From Bombyx mori (Eukaryota; Arthropoda; Insecta; Lepidoptera; Bombycidae): a stretch of DNA of 64,000 nucleotides. The translations under genes and the position numbers were made by a program. The number at the start of each line of letters is the position of its first letter. Position 1 is the stretch's first letter. The notes beneath the pieces were generated by a model. It saw only the letters and a list, made by a program, of their open reading frames with translations. It was not told where the DNA came from and made no database searches. This document shows, in pieces, positions 1 through 9,829 of the stretch. The DNA lies in the NCBI RefSeq assembly GCF_030269925.1, contig NC_085133.1, forward strand, positions 3,306,001 to 3,370,000, given 5' to 3'.

Positions 1-20
1 TAAATATATTACAATTCCTG

Positions 21-81
21 CCTTGTAGGTCCCGCTTTTATTTTACATTGACATACATAAGCAAATGCGATACGGGTGATA
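21..81. repeat. Flanking repeat, occupied copy
   Basis: This segment, starting CCTTGTAGGTCCCGC, recurs in diverged form at 804-860. Here it is interrupted by a Helitron at 82; the second copy is not. It gives a paralogous empty site for the insertion. Family unknown. Confidence 0.6.
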
Positions 82-526
82 TCTATATAATATATGTATT
101 AATACGTGAAGCAAAAACTTTGTACCCCTTTTTACGAAAATCGCGCGGACAGAGCAGTATAATATTTCCTACACTTCTAGAGAATATAGAGAAGGAGTGC
201 AGAAAGCTAATATTTTTTTTAAATTATGCATTCAAAATACATTAAATCAATAAAATAAAAACATTACACCCATTACCATATCAAATAGACATACACACAT
301 ATACACTCTTTGTTTATTGTCAAACTTTTGTTATTGCCTAAAGTCTGTGGTCAAATTGAGAATAGGTTAATATTGTTTATCTTTACTATTATTTGTCTAT
401 AGTGCAGTCTTGGCGAAATCTGTGATTATAGAAATATTATAGTTTTTGTCAATAGAACGACAATAATGTTGAAACTTATAATTTCAATTAATTATAGTCG
501 AATTTCGACTACTGCGGCACAACTAG
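82..526 (+). mobile_element. Non-autonomous Helitron, family 1
   Basis: The element begins TCTATATAATATATG and ends CTAG, lying between a 5' A (81) and a 3' T (527), as Helitrons do. Just before the end is the short hairpin TAGTCGAATTTCGACTA, followed by about 14 bases to CTAG. No Rep/helicase coding is present, so it is a non-autonomous copy. The same family recurs eight more times in the window. The 5' end contains the family signature ATTAATACGTGAAGC. Confidence 0.85.
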
Positions 527-542
527 TATAATACAATTGAAC

Positions 543-675
543 CTGTAACTGTACTGAGATCTTAGAACTTATATCTCAAGGTGGGTGGCGCATTTACGTT
601 GTAGATGTCCATGGGCTTCAGTAACCACTTAAGACCAGGTGGACAGTGAGATCGTCCACCCATCTAAGCTAAATA
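543..675 (+). mobile_element. Bm1 SINE, 3' part
   Basis: Carries the Bm1 3' region from the GTAACT..ACTGAG block to CATCTAAGC. It lies directly beside an inverted Bm1 piece at 676-799 that covers the adjoining upstream part of the SINE, so the pair could be one copy broken by inversion or two separate insertions. Confidence 0.8.
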
Positions 676-799
676 TAGTATAGCTACAACGGCTGCCCCA
701 CCCTTTAAACCGAAACGCATTACCGCTTCACGGCAAAAATAGGCAGGGAGGTGGTACCCACCCGTGCGTGCTGACAAGAGGTCCTACCACCAGTAATTT
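676..799 (-). mobile_element. Bm1 SINE, middle part, inverted
   Basis: On the minus strand this runs from the ACTGGTGGTAGGACC boundary to the GTTGTAGCTATACT block. It abuts the plus-strand piece at 543-675 with a short overlap in content. Confidence 0.8.
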
Positions 800-803
800 G
801 TCA

Positions 804-860
804 CCTTGTAGGCCCCGCGTTTAATTTTCATTGACATACGCAAATGCGATATGAATGATA
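804..860. repeat. Flanking repeat, empty copy
   Basis: Diverged copy of 21-81 that continues straight through the point where the first copy carries a Helitron (GATGATATAATA here against GTGATA|Helitron|TATAATA there). Confidence 0.6.
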
Positions 861-1048
861 TAATATATAGCGATCAATCAAATGTAATCAAATCTTAGTT
901 ATATAATTATTTTATTTTTGTTCTTAATGCACTGTCGATTGCAGCTATAATTGAGGTGACATCTGCCATGAACTTTTGTCAATTTGTCAATGTTTTGTAT
1001 TGATGATCACTTTGTTGGTGCAACTTAATAAATAAATAATATATAATA

Positions 1049-1371
1049 CTAGCGACCCACCCTCGCTTCGCTTCGGAAATATTAAATTTTATTATTGATA
1101 GTTGAGTCCCGCGATATTACCCGCGGTTATTGTCGTACCGCGGGTGATGCCGCGGGGCAAAGCTAGTCTAAAAAAAGTAGCCTAAGTTACTCTTCATATC
1201 ATCAGCTACCTGTCAGTGAAAGTCCCGTCAAAATCGGTACAGTCGTTCCAGAGATTAGCCGGAACAAACAGACAGACAGACTATGTACCGTATATATATT
1301 TATATGCATGTAGTAAAAAGCGGTTATTTCAATATTACAAACAGACACTCCAATTTATTTATATGTATAGA
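1049..1371 (-). mobile_element. Helitron-like element, family 3
   Basis: On the minus strand it starts TCTATACATATAAATAA and ends CGCTAG, flanked by A (1048) and T (1372). It contains the run of GACAGACAGAC-type repeats and GC-rich CCGCGG blocks. I see this layout as a lepidopteran Helitron derivative. The 3' hairpin is not obvious, so the class is less secure than family 1. Confidence 0.55.
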
Positions 1372-1754
1372 TAATTGAACATTCCAGTATCTACGTACAT
1401 CTATGACGCAGTTTTTGCGCTCGTTCGAACACAAGCGTTTTCAACGCATTTCTGCCCGATGATGCAACTTATGCAAGCGGTTAACGCCCTCAAGGTGACC
1501 CTCAGACCTTCAGACCTTAAGGGTGAACAACCAAGGACTCCGCTTTATCGGAGCGATATATTCGACGATCAGTGTTTTTATTTTTATTTAAATAACGCAC
1601 GTTATATCGGCTGCTTTTAAATCACGTAACAAATTTTGAATGTTAAATAATTTGTGACGTGTTAATAAATTATTCGCCATTTTTTATTTAGAGTTTGTTA
1701 TGTCGAGCTGTGCGCCTTTTCAAAAATAAATATATATCGATTTAATTTATTTTG

Positions 1755-1955
1755 TTTATTATTGCTTACACGGATGGAGGTCACAGTCCACCTTACGTTA
1801 AGTGGTTACTGGAGCCCATAGGCATCTACAACGTAAATGCCACCACTCGCCTTGAGATATGAGTTTTAAGGTCTCAGTATAGTTACAACGGCTGCCCCGC
1901 CCTTTAAGCCGAAACGCATCACTGCTTCACGGCAGAAATAGACAGGGTGAAAGGG
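1755..1955 (-). mobile_element. Bm1 SINE, diverged 3' part
   Basis: Minus-strand Bm1 tail (ATTGCTTA..GGTGG..) through to GCCTGT/CTATTTCTGCCG. Several substitutions, so an older copy. 1956-2330 holds nothing I recognise. Confidence 0.75.
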
Positions 1956-2331
1956 GTTCCTAGTGTAAAACGCAGTCAATGATACAAGTATGGTGAGGAA
2001 GTTTTGCATTCTGAAGCTCTAAGCTCTGGTGTCTTGGGTTACAAACCAATAATACACTTTATCCTCGAATACCACATCGCTTTCAGCAATGGCACTGAGG
2101 CCAAACTAGACGTGGTGGTATAGAAGCGATAGAGCACCCATTGTAATGTAAATTGTAAATTATATTTTGGTGTGCAATAAAGGTATGCTTTAGCCAATGT
2201 CAGTGTTAGCAATCAACTGTAGTCAGGTGATAGTCTTCACGCTTCGGTCAACGTTATGAAGTAGCAATCCGACAATTAACAATGGAACAATCATTATGAA
2301 ATACAGTTGACACTTAACGCATCTATTCCAA

Positions 2332-2729
2332 CTAGATGTCCCGCAGTAGTCGAAATTCGACTATAATTAATTGGAATTGTAAGTTTGTACACTATTATGA
2401 TTGTATTTTATACTTCTATAATCACAAATTTCGCCAAGACTACACTATAAATAAAAAATATTAACAAAGACAAACAATATTTAATCTCAATTTGTCAAGA
2501 ACAAAAGTTTGACAATAAATAGTAGGCATGTGTGTGTGCGTGGTATGTAGTGTGTGTAATGTTTTCTTCATCGATTTAATGTATCTTTTATGCATTATTT
2601 AAAAAAATATTATCATTGTGCACTTCTTCTCTATATCCTCTATAAGTGTGGAAAATTTCATACTCCTCCGTCCGCGCAATTTTCGTAAAAAGGCATACAA
2701 CGTTTTTGGTTCACGTATTAATATATAGA
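2332..2729 (-). mobile_element. Non-autonomous Helitron, family 1
   Basis: The plus strand reads A|CTAGATGTCCCGC ... TTAATATATAGA|T, i.e. a minus-strand Helitron with TC start, CTAG end and A/T flanks. The hairpin GTCGAAATTCGAC lies close to the CTAG end. It contains an internal TG-rich microsatellite tract, as other copies do. Confidence 0.85.
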
Positions 2730-3079
2730 TTTAAAAAAAAAAATTAGACAGCGCGGATTCCTCGCTGCGGCAACGTGAGTTTATTCAGTGAGATTACGGG
2801 ACAGATGTTATACAAATCGATTAATACGTCTGTTTACACGTGAGAGACAAACAAACACGTCTAAATACATAAAAGATTGTGATTCAACACGTGACGTCCT
2901 CTCCGATATGCTGATTATTGTGTTTTACATAATTCAGGTCGAGGAACACAATTCACGTGTACCATGTGCTCTGGGCTTGAACGAGAGAACGTGCGAGTGT
3001 GTATCTTAGTCAAAAGGTTATTGTTTCGTCTCTATTCGAAGCATTTCGTATTTACTATGATATTGTTTTTATTTATTAA

Positions 3080-3554
3080 CTAGCAGCCCGCTCCGGCTCC
3101 GCTCGGGTCTTTAACAAAAATTTCAACGATATTTGACGTTGTTTTATTTTTTTTAATAAAAAAAACACTTATTGCGGCATAACTATAATAGTTAAACATA
3201 ATATGTTGTCGCGACACTTTTTGTAAATAATAATGTGTTCTACAAATTTGTAGTGTATTATTTTAAGAAATCAATTTCAAATCAAATATTTTAGAAATCA
3301 TGAATAGTTTTCGCAGGGCACGCGATGTAAAAAATATTTTAGGTAATTTTTTTACACCTTGGATTACATTATTGGAATTTTAGTAAGAATCCCTTTTTTT
3401 TTTTTTTTTTCAAAAAAAGATTATACCCTATGTCACTCGGGAATAGTTTAGCTTCCAAACAGTGAAAGAATTTTTCAAATCGGTTCAGTAGTTTCGGAGC
3501 CTATTCAATACAAACAAACAAATAAATCTTTCCTCTTTATAATATTAGTATAGA
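3080..3554 (-). mobile_element. Helitron-like element, family 2
   Basis: On the minus strand it begins TCTATACTAATATTATAAAG and ends in a GC-rich segment followed by CTAG, with A (3079) before the CTAG end on the plus strand. The same element recurs at 45083-45504. Terminal signature fits a Helitron; no coding remains. Confidence 0.6.
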
Positions 3555-3782
3555 AAAAGTACTGCCACATCACAAGCATTTAACATTGAAAATAACTTTA
3601 TTTAATTTATGGCCTGACGCATGTGACAATAATGGCGTACGTAACATTGGCAATTCATCGGCCCGGATATGGAAGACAATAATAAAAATAAAAAGAATAC
3701 CTAATGAAAACAAACTTTGAAATTCAAATTTAACAAGTAAAACAGTAATAATTTTGTTGAAATATTAAATAATGTTTTAAAA

Positions 3783-4125
3783 GATGATCCCCTTATGATC
3801 CCCTCACCTCCTTTTTACCATCGCACCTCCCGTCATCGGAGCAGAGTTCATCCATATTATCTGGAACTGCTGCGTTCATCGACAGTGTGTTTCCAAAGAT
3901 CTTTTTTGCCACGTACCATCCGGCTATGGAACTCCCCTCCACGGTGTTTTCCGAGCGCTATGACATGTCCTTCTTCAAACGAGGCTTGCGGAGAGTATTT
4001 AATAGTAGGCAGCGGCTTGGCTCTGCCCCTGGCATTGCTGAGGTCCATGAGCGACGATGAACACTTACCATTAGGTGGGCCGTATGCTCGTCTGCCTACA
4101 AAGGCAATAAATAAAAAAAAATGCA
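3783..4125 (+). mobile_element. Family-B LINE, 3' fragment
   Basis: 5'-truncated non-LTR retrotransposon. The translated C-terminal region reads FYHRTSRHRSRVHPYYLE, then RSFLPRTIRLWN, then a frameshift before the expected ELPSTVFPERYDMSFFKRG segment. It continues into the family tail (GTAGGCAGCGGCTTGG to CGTCTGCCTACAAAGGCAATAAA) and an A-rich end. Clade is uncertain (CR1/jockey-like). Confidence 0.75.
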
Positions 4126-4654
4126 AATTTCGGTTCCAATGCGACCATACACGAATGGTTTCTAAAAATTTGGTACGTAAATGCTGAGGACTTCATTGCT
4201 CTTGAAGACCGAAGCCATAGCCTTGAGTCGTGAGATACTTCAGCTGTTTTGAATAATAGGTTCCATCCATCCTATTAGAACGCACGACTGCTTCGCCTCT
4301 GAAATGATCAGATGGTCGGTGCTCAGACCTCAAAACACGTCGTACCCTATAATAAAAATAACCGATTAAATATGTGGATATATGAATTGTTTTTCTTTTC
4401 TACATCCGTTCTTGATTGCTAATACAATAATATGATAACAATGTGTATAATCGCATTTATTTCATTTCCTGCAAGATTGCAGCTTCCACATCTGTGCAAT
4501 GTTTTAGAGGGATACGGATTGGACATGAAGCTATTTTAATTTGGAATACATGCCTCAAATTAAGGTACATGAAGATTGTTTTGACTGTCGAGCAATAAGT
4601 TACTTTATCGTACGTAACAAGATAATATTGATTTCCTATCTGTTGGTAAATGAG

Positions 4655-4735
4655 TTCAAAACGAGCTCAGGGGTGTGGATTGGGAGGATTTATGTCCAGC
4701 AGTGGACAATCGTGGGCTGATGATGATGGTAAACC
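4655..4735 (+). mobile_element. RTE-type LINE tail
   Basis: Reads TTTATGTCCAGCAGTGGAC followed by GGCTGATGATGATGG, the usual C-terminal/3' end of RTE-type elements (..Y-V-Q-Q-W-T.. then ATG repeats). It is a 5'-truncated remnant. Confidence 0.6.
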
Positions 4736-4789
4736 AATATCACAACGTAATAGCCGTGATAATAGGCAGAGTACCTTCCCGCGGAGACT

Positions 4790-5262
4790 CAATCATCATC
4801 ATAGTCGTTTACTCTTGGCAGAGCAGTCGTGGTCATGTTAAATCCTTGTTGATTAAAGCCTTGTCAGCTGTTCTCCATAGTTTGCGAATTGAGGCATGGC
4901 GCACGCACTCTTTAAGTAGGGTCTTGGTAAGGATATTCACTTGATCAGTCTAACTCATAGGCTTCATGCACGAGGTCTTTTACCGTTGAACCTACTTTGA
5001 ACAACATGTTTCTTGATAGACTCTGTTGGCCCTCGTTATACGTGTCCAAAATATCGAAGATTCCTGGATTGCACTGTTGACGACAACCTTTGAGAGATGT
5101 TAAGTTCCTTTAGGATCTAGGCGTTGGTACCATGCTCAGTCCAAGATATACGGTGCATCCTTCTCCAGCACCACGTTTCTAAGGCATCGATCCTTCTTCT
5201 TTCTCTTTCTTTGACAGTCCAGGTCTCAACTCCATACAATAAGATGGAAAGCACCAGTGCCG
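4790..5262 (-). pseudogene. Decayed endonuclease-reverse transcriptase fragment (RTE-like)
   Basis: The minus strand encodes, with frameshifts and stops, the C-terminal part of an RTE-like reverse transcriptase: a LYGVETWTVKER-like block near 5230, then W-C-W-R-R-M-H, then a degraded tail ending in TGATGATGAT near 4795. No intact frame. Its 3' end faces the plus-strand RTE tail at 4655-4735, so two RTE-type remnants converge. Confidence 0.6.
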
Positions 5263-5336
5263 GTACAAATTATTCATTAATTCATATTAGTCATTCATCT
5301 TGAAATTCTTAAGTGTCAGTACATCTTAATATCGAA

Positions 5337-5752
5337 TAATTAATAGTTTAAAAAAACAAAAAAATACGCTTTTATAAAAAATCAAATAAAAAAATTGAAA
5401 ATCAATTTTGATACGAAATTTAATTCTATTTAATAATAATAAAATGATTTTACAATAAAATCATTTTTCTTACACTATTTTTAATTAAAATTCAATAAAA
5501 TTTATTTTCTATTTTTAGTTGGATTTTCTATAAAAGCGTATTTTGTTAGTTTTTTAAAACTATTAATTATTTTTCATTTTTTAGTTGAATTTAAATTTTT
5601 TTTTCAACTTTCTTTTCAATTTTGTTCTTTAATTATTGTATTGTTACCGGTCCTTAATAAGTATACCAAAAGTTGTGAAGGGGTCAAAATCGTGTTCAAA
5701 ATTTCCGTTACAAACAAACATACATACGTCTGAAGCTAATAAAAGCGTATTC
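5337..5752. mobile_element. Fold-back MITE-like element, copy 1
   Basis: Inverted arms at about 5341-5385 and 5519-5571 share AATACGCTTTTAT and its complement ATAAAAGCGTATT. A third copy of the motif, GCTAATAAAAGCGTATT, closes the element. Copies at 6125-6551 and 44294-44620 have the same order, and a distant one is at 11111-11384. No coding; superfamily unknown. 5753-6030 holds nothing I recognise. Confidence 0.65.
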
Positions 5753-6030
5753 AAAATCGGTGCCTTCAGGAACGCCCCGAACTCATCACAGCCTCATCCT
5801 TCAAACTGGAATGCGGTTCGTACAATCCTATGTGGTTATTAGTCGAAACAGAAACACCGAAATGTTCGAGGTAAAAATAATAAGTGACGCAGTAAAAGGT
5901 CACCTTGTAGGTCGAAATACGTTATGTATTGCTTGTTTGCTTACGACCGATATAGGAAACTAAGTCGGCTATGTTACGTGTGAACTTCAAACGCTACGCT
6001 CGTATGAGATGGATATTTCACTGTTAATAG

Positions 6031-6100
6031 ATAATCAGCGTGTTTAGTGCGAGTTTTTTTTATCATTCTCGATAACGTAAAAGTTAAGTCAAATTTGTAT
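6031..6100 (+). repeat. Half copy of the 164-bp TIR MITE
   Basis: GTGTTTAGTGCGAG ... CGATAACGTAAAAGTTAAG matches one arm of the element at 33999-34162. The other arm is missing. Confidence 0.5.
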
Positions 6101-6124
6101 GGAGTTGGAAAATTAGCCTACGTT

Positions 6125-6551
6125 GGAAAACCTAAAAAAATACGCTGTTATAGAAAATCCAACAAAAAAATAGAAAATAAATTTTCAGGATATTATCAAA
6201 ACATTTTGTTTTTTTAAACTATTGTTTATTTTTAATTTTTTAGTTGAATTTCAAATTTTTTTTTTTTATTTTTTTATCAGTTTTCCAAAATTTCATCTGT
6301 ATCATCAGTATGTAACTTATCCGAGAAATAGGTGATCCGCCCGCCGGGCAGTTTCCCTTCTTGGTCTTGATTAATCCTGATTATCTTAGTAAGGATAACG
6401 GATCAAACTGTACAAAAAATATTGAATTGTCTTCGATTATTAATAAATATGCCAAATTTCGAGTTAATCCGACGTTATGAAGGGGGTCAAAATCGTGTTC
6501 AAAGTTTCCGCTACATACTAACATATGCATGAAGCTAATAAAAGCGTATTA
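6125..6551. mobile_element. Fold-back MITE-like element, copy 2
   Basis: Same family as 5337-5752: TACGCTGTTATAGAAAATCC near the start and AAGCTAATAAAAGCGTATT at the end, with a long T/A-rich middle. The second internal motif is lost here. Confidence 0.6.
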
Positions 6552-6597
6552 AAAATATCACAGCATCCTTGTTTAATTTAAGAAGAAATAAAGAAGA

Positions 6598-6866
6598 AAT
6601 AAATAAATAATAATAATAAATATTTACTAACAATCACACCACGTTAACTGGTCCCGTGATAAGTTCGTAAAGAACTTGTGTTACAGGTACCAGATAACGG
6701 AAATAAATGTAAGATTTTTATTATACACATACATATATTTAATATACATCCATAACCCTGGAAAAGACATTTATATTTATCATACAAATACCTTCCCTTG
6801 GCGGGATTCGAACCCGCGACCCCCTTGTGTAGTGACCATGTCACTTACCACTACACCAGACGGCCG
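6598..6866 (-). mobile_element. tRNA-derived SINE (not Bm1)
   Basis: The minus strand starts with a tRNA-like head: A box TGGTGTAGTGG and B box GGTTCGAATCC, with a perfect T-arm stem GCGGG/CCCGC. The 5' and 3' acceptor arms do not pair, so it is not a tRNA gene. A ~190-bp body follows and ends in a TAA/ATT-repeat tail (6598-6625). It is a different SINE family from Bm1. Confidence 0.75.
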
Positions 6867-6970
6867 TTAAATTGAAAAAATAATAATACAATGACCAAAA
6901 CTCTATCACGTGTTTACGAGCTATTCTAGCATGATTACATTTAAATACGGTCTCGATAAAATGACGCATC

Positions 6971-8100
6971 CCATTCCGACAGGAGCCCTATTCTTCGATA
7001 TAGCGAAGGCGTTCGACAAAGTCTGGCACAACGGTTTGATATACAAACTGTATAACATGGGAGTGCCAGACAGACTCGTGCTCATCATACGAGACTACTT
7101 GTCGAACCGTTCGTTCCGATATCGAGTCGAGGGAACGCGTTCCCGGTCCCGTCACGTCACAGCCGGAGTCCCGCAAGGCTCCGCCCTCTCCCCGTTACTA
7201 TTCAGTTTGTATATCAACGATATACCCCGGTCTCCGGAGACCCATCTGGCGCTCTTCGCCGATGACACCGCCATCTACTACTCGTGTAGGAAGAAGGCGT
7301 TGCTTCATCGACGACTTCAGACCGCAGCTACCACCATGGGACAGTGGTTCCGGAAGTGGCGCATCGACATTAACCCCACGAAAAGCACAGCGGTGCTCTT
7401 CAAAAGGGGTCGCCCTCCGAACACCACGCTGAGCATCCCTCTCCCGACTAGGCGCGTCAACACCCCCGCCCCCGCCGTTCGCCCAATCACGATGTACGAC
7501 CAGCCCATACCGTGGGCCCCGAAGGTCAAATATTTAGGCGTCACCCTCGACAGTAGGATGACATTCCGCCCCCACATCAAGACGGTACGCGATCGTGCCG
7601 CCTTCATCCTAGGTCGTCTCTACCCGATGATATGTAGGCGAAGTAAAATGTCCCTTAGAAATAAGGTGACACTCTACAAAACTTGCATACGCCCCGTCAT
7701 GACCTATGCAAGTGTAGTGTTCGCTCACGCGGCCCGCATACACTTAAAATCCTTTCAAATTATTCAATCCCGTTTTTGCAGGATAGCCGTCGGAGCCCCG
7801 TGGTTCGTCAGGAACGTCGACCTCCATGACGACCTGGACTTAGAGTCCATCAGTAAGTATCTGCAGTCGGCGTCCATGCGCCACTTCGATAAAGCGGCAC
7901 GACACGAGAACCCTCTCATCGTGGCCGCCGGTAACTACATTCCCGATCCTGCGGACAGAATGGAAAGCAGTCGACGTCGCCCTAAACACGTCATCTCGGA
8001 TCCTCCTGATCCACTAACGGTGCTTTTAGGTACTTCAAGCACCGGTCACCGTTCTCGTCGAACCCGTCGCTTGCGACGAAGGGCTCGACGAGTAAATTAA
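6971..8100 (+). pseudogene. Reverse transcriptase, C-terminal fragment, open frame
   Basis: An open frame of 396 codons can be read from 6910, but the target duplication shows that roughly the first 20 codons are flanking DNA and the LINE begins near 6971. RT motifs in order (numbering from 6910): LFFDIAKAFDKVWH around residues 27-40 (first catalytic Asp), TAGVPQGSALSPLLF around 84-98, and FADD at 116-119 (catalytic Asp pair). The C-terminal thumb/connection region follows, with a basic end. The endonuclease domain, ORF1 and N-terminal RT are absent. No internal stop, so either a young copy or chance survival. Confidence 0.85.
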
Positions 8101-8317
8101 CTCTCAGACACAGCCCACTGAGTTTCTCGCCGGATCTTCTCAGTGGGTCGCGTTTCCGATCCGGTGGTAGATTCTGCGAAGCACGACTCTTGCTAGGGTT
8201 CGTGTTAGCAACATCGTCAGGTTTGAGCCCCGTGAGCTCACCTACTAAAGTTAAGGCTACGCTGAAATAGCCGCTAGGGCTATCAGCTTAGGTAGGAAAA
8301 AAAAAAAAAAAAAAAAA
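6971..8317 (+). mobile_element. 5'-truncated jockey-type LINE (BMC1/L1Bm-like)
   Basis: Best-preserved LINE in the window. It is bounded by a perfect target-site duplication, ATGACGCATC, at 6961-6970 and 8318-8327, directly after a long A tail (8297-8317). It contains the C-terminal part of the reverse transcriptase, then a ~195-bp 3' UTR with the family motif GATCTTCTCAGTGGGTCGCG and the end GCTTAGGTAGGAAAA. 5' truncation falls inside the RT domain, so it cannot move on its own. Confidence 0.9.
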
Positions 8318-8543
8318 ATGACGCATCACCTAACATAACAATGTGCGTACGTAACAAATATTACAAAGTATAATTCTATGATTGTGCCCTCGTGAAATTT
8401 TCCTGAATTCGTGGAAGGAAAGTTTTCGCGTCCTTGTTTACGATAAACTACAAATCAGGCAAACTAAGTCCGTTATAAGACGCGTGGGCGTTTCAGATCG
8501 TTGGTAGGCGATTCATGCGATTTCTTAACTACACTATACAATT

Positions 8544-8845
8544 ATTATTATTATTATTTTTTATGATTGAAAGATTACTGGTGGCCCGGAGGCCTTTCCT
8601 GCTTCACCAGGACAGGTGGGCGAGCAAAGGCTCAGCCAGGAGGGGTGGGATTTGCTAACAACTGCCTGAGCGCCTCCGAAGGAGACCTAACAACTCAAGA
8701 GCAATTGCTTCGCGAATGAATCTACTACCGGATCGGAATCGCGACCCACTGAGAAGATCCAGCGAGAAACTTAGCGGGCTGATGCATGGGTTAGGTTGCA
8801 CGTCGACCTCTTTGTCGAGTTCGACGAGTACGGTTACCGGGGTAT
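8544..8845 (-). mobile_element. LINE 3' end, subfamily 2 (as at 11409-11962)
   Basis: Minus-strand 5'-truncated LINE tail, with target duplication TATACAATT at 8535-8543 and 8846-8854. It carries the last few coding codons, the GATCTTCTCAGTGGGTCGCG core, and the distinct 3' end of this subfamily (GGCCTCCGGGCCACCAGTAAT..CAATCATAAAAA). Confidence 0.85.
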
Positions 8846-9269
8846 TATACAATTCTGTTGTTTACGGAATATGTATCGGTTTTTTGTTGTTCTATTTATA
8901 ACTAAACTGGTGTGAAAAAGTCACAGCTCAGCTGTTTCATAGGTATTTTAAGTATATTTTATATGTAAATTGTTTATCCTTATTTATGTGTAAAAAAGCA
9001 AAATTATTATTACGTTACATTGTGTATTTGTGTGTATATTTATAAATGTATATATGTAAGGAAATTGTGTATGTATATGCATGTGTGTGTGTGTCTGTAT
9101 GTGTATATTTCAATTGATTGGTACACCGCGTGTAGTTAGTTTCCAAACGATTCTTTTCCACATGATGTTTGTCCGGAAGAGATCGCTCTTAGCGATAAGA
9201 CCGCCAATTGTATTTTTTTTGTATTTAATGTTTCGCATTGTTTCTTTTGTTGGTGTACAATAAAGAATA

Positions 9270-9294
9270 CTCTCTCTCTCTCTCTCTCTCTCTG
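9270..9294. repeat. (CT)n microsatellite
   Basis: Uninterrupted CT dinucleotide run after GTACAATAAAGAATA, which looks like the 3' end of a retroelement. A LINE fragment starts immediately downstream. Confidence 0.9.
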
Positions 9295-9540
9295 ATGACG
9301 TGTCTTATCGGATCCCCCGGATTCACTCTCGGTATTTTTGGGACCCTCAAGCACCAGTCACCGCCCTTGCCGTACTCGTCAATTAAGAATTGGACGATCG
9401 TACTAACCCATAGACACAGCCCACAGAGTTTCTCGTCGGATCTTCTCAGTGGGTCGCGATTCCGAGCCGGTGGTAGATTCTGCGAAGCACTGCTCTTGCT
9501 AGGGCTAGTGTTAGCAAATTCTCTCAGGTTGAGCCCGTAA
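9295..9540 (+). mobile_element. BMC1-like LINE 3' fragment
   Basis: Short coding end (degraded), then the GAGTTTCTCGTCGGATCTTC core of the 3' UTR. It stops at GTTGAGCCCGTAA without the usual GGTAGG-polyA end, so both ends are truncated. Confidence 0.75.
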
Positions 9541-9628
9541 TATTAATGCCCACTTTGAAAAATGACACCGAAGTATTAATAAATGATAAAAAAAACTGCA
9601 ACTATTAAGATAGATTCCTTTGCGCGGT

Positions 9629-9820
9629 ATATTTCTGCCGTAAAGCAGTAATGCGTTTCGGTTTGAAGGGTGGGGCAGCCGTTGTAACTATACTGAGACC
9701 TTAGAACTTATATCTCAAGGTGGGTGGCGCACTTACGTTTTAGATGTCTATGGGCTCCAGTGACCACATAACACCAGGTGGGCTGTGAGCTAGTCCACCC
9801 ATCTATGCAATAAAAAAAAA
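9629..9820 (+). mobile_element. Bm1 SINE, 3' part
   Basis: From TATTTCTGCCG to CATCTATGCAATAAAAAA. 5'-truncated, slightly diverged. The following 9830-10980 is AT-rich with T/A runs and no recognisable element or gene. Confidence 0.85.
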
Positions 9821-9829
9821 TACATTTCT

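Noticed and set aside
48..245. 65-codon open frame on the plus strand
   Set aside because: Lies inside a non-autonomous Helitron; the same frame appears broken in other copies.
1375..1620. 81-codon open frame just after a Helitron
   Set aside because: Moderately protein-like but without ATG, splice sites or any recognisable motif.
2788..3009. 73-codon open frame
   Set aside because: No family resemblance or splice signals; composition not convincing.
3857..4126. Minus-strand 89-codon frame over family-B LINE
   Set aside because: Antisense shadow of the LINE C-terminus and tail.
6791..6866. Possible tRNA gene on the minus strand
   Set aside because: A and B boxes and T arm are good, but the acceptor stem does not pair and a SINE body with repeat tail follows.
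7317..7607. Antisense open frame in the LINE RT region
   Set aside because: Shadow of the sense RT frame; the same shadow recurs at 13726-14061.
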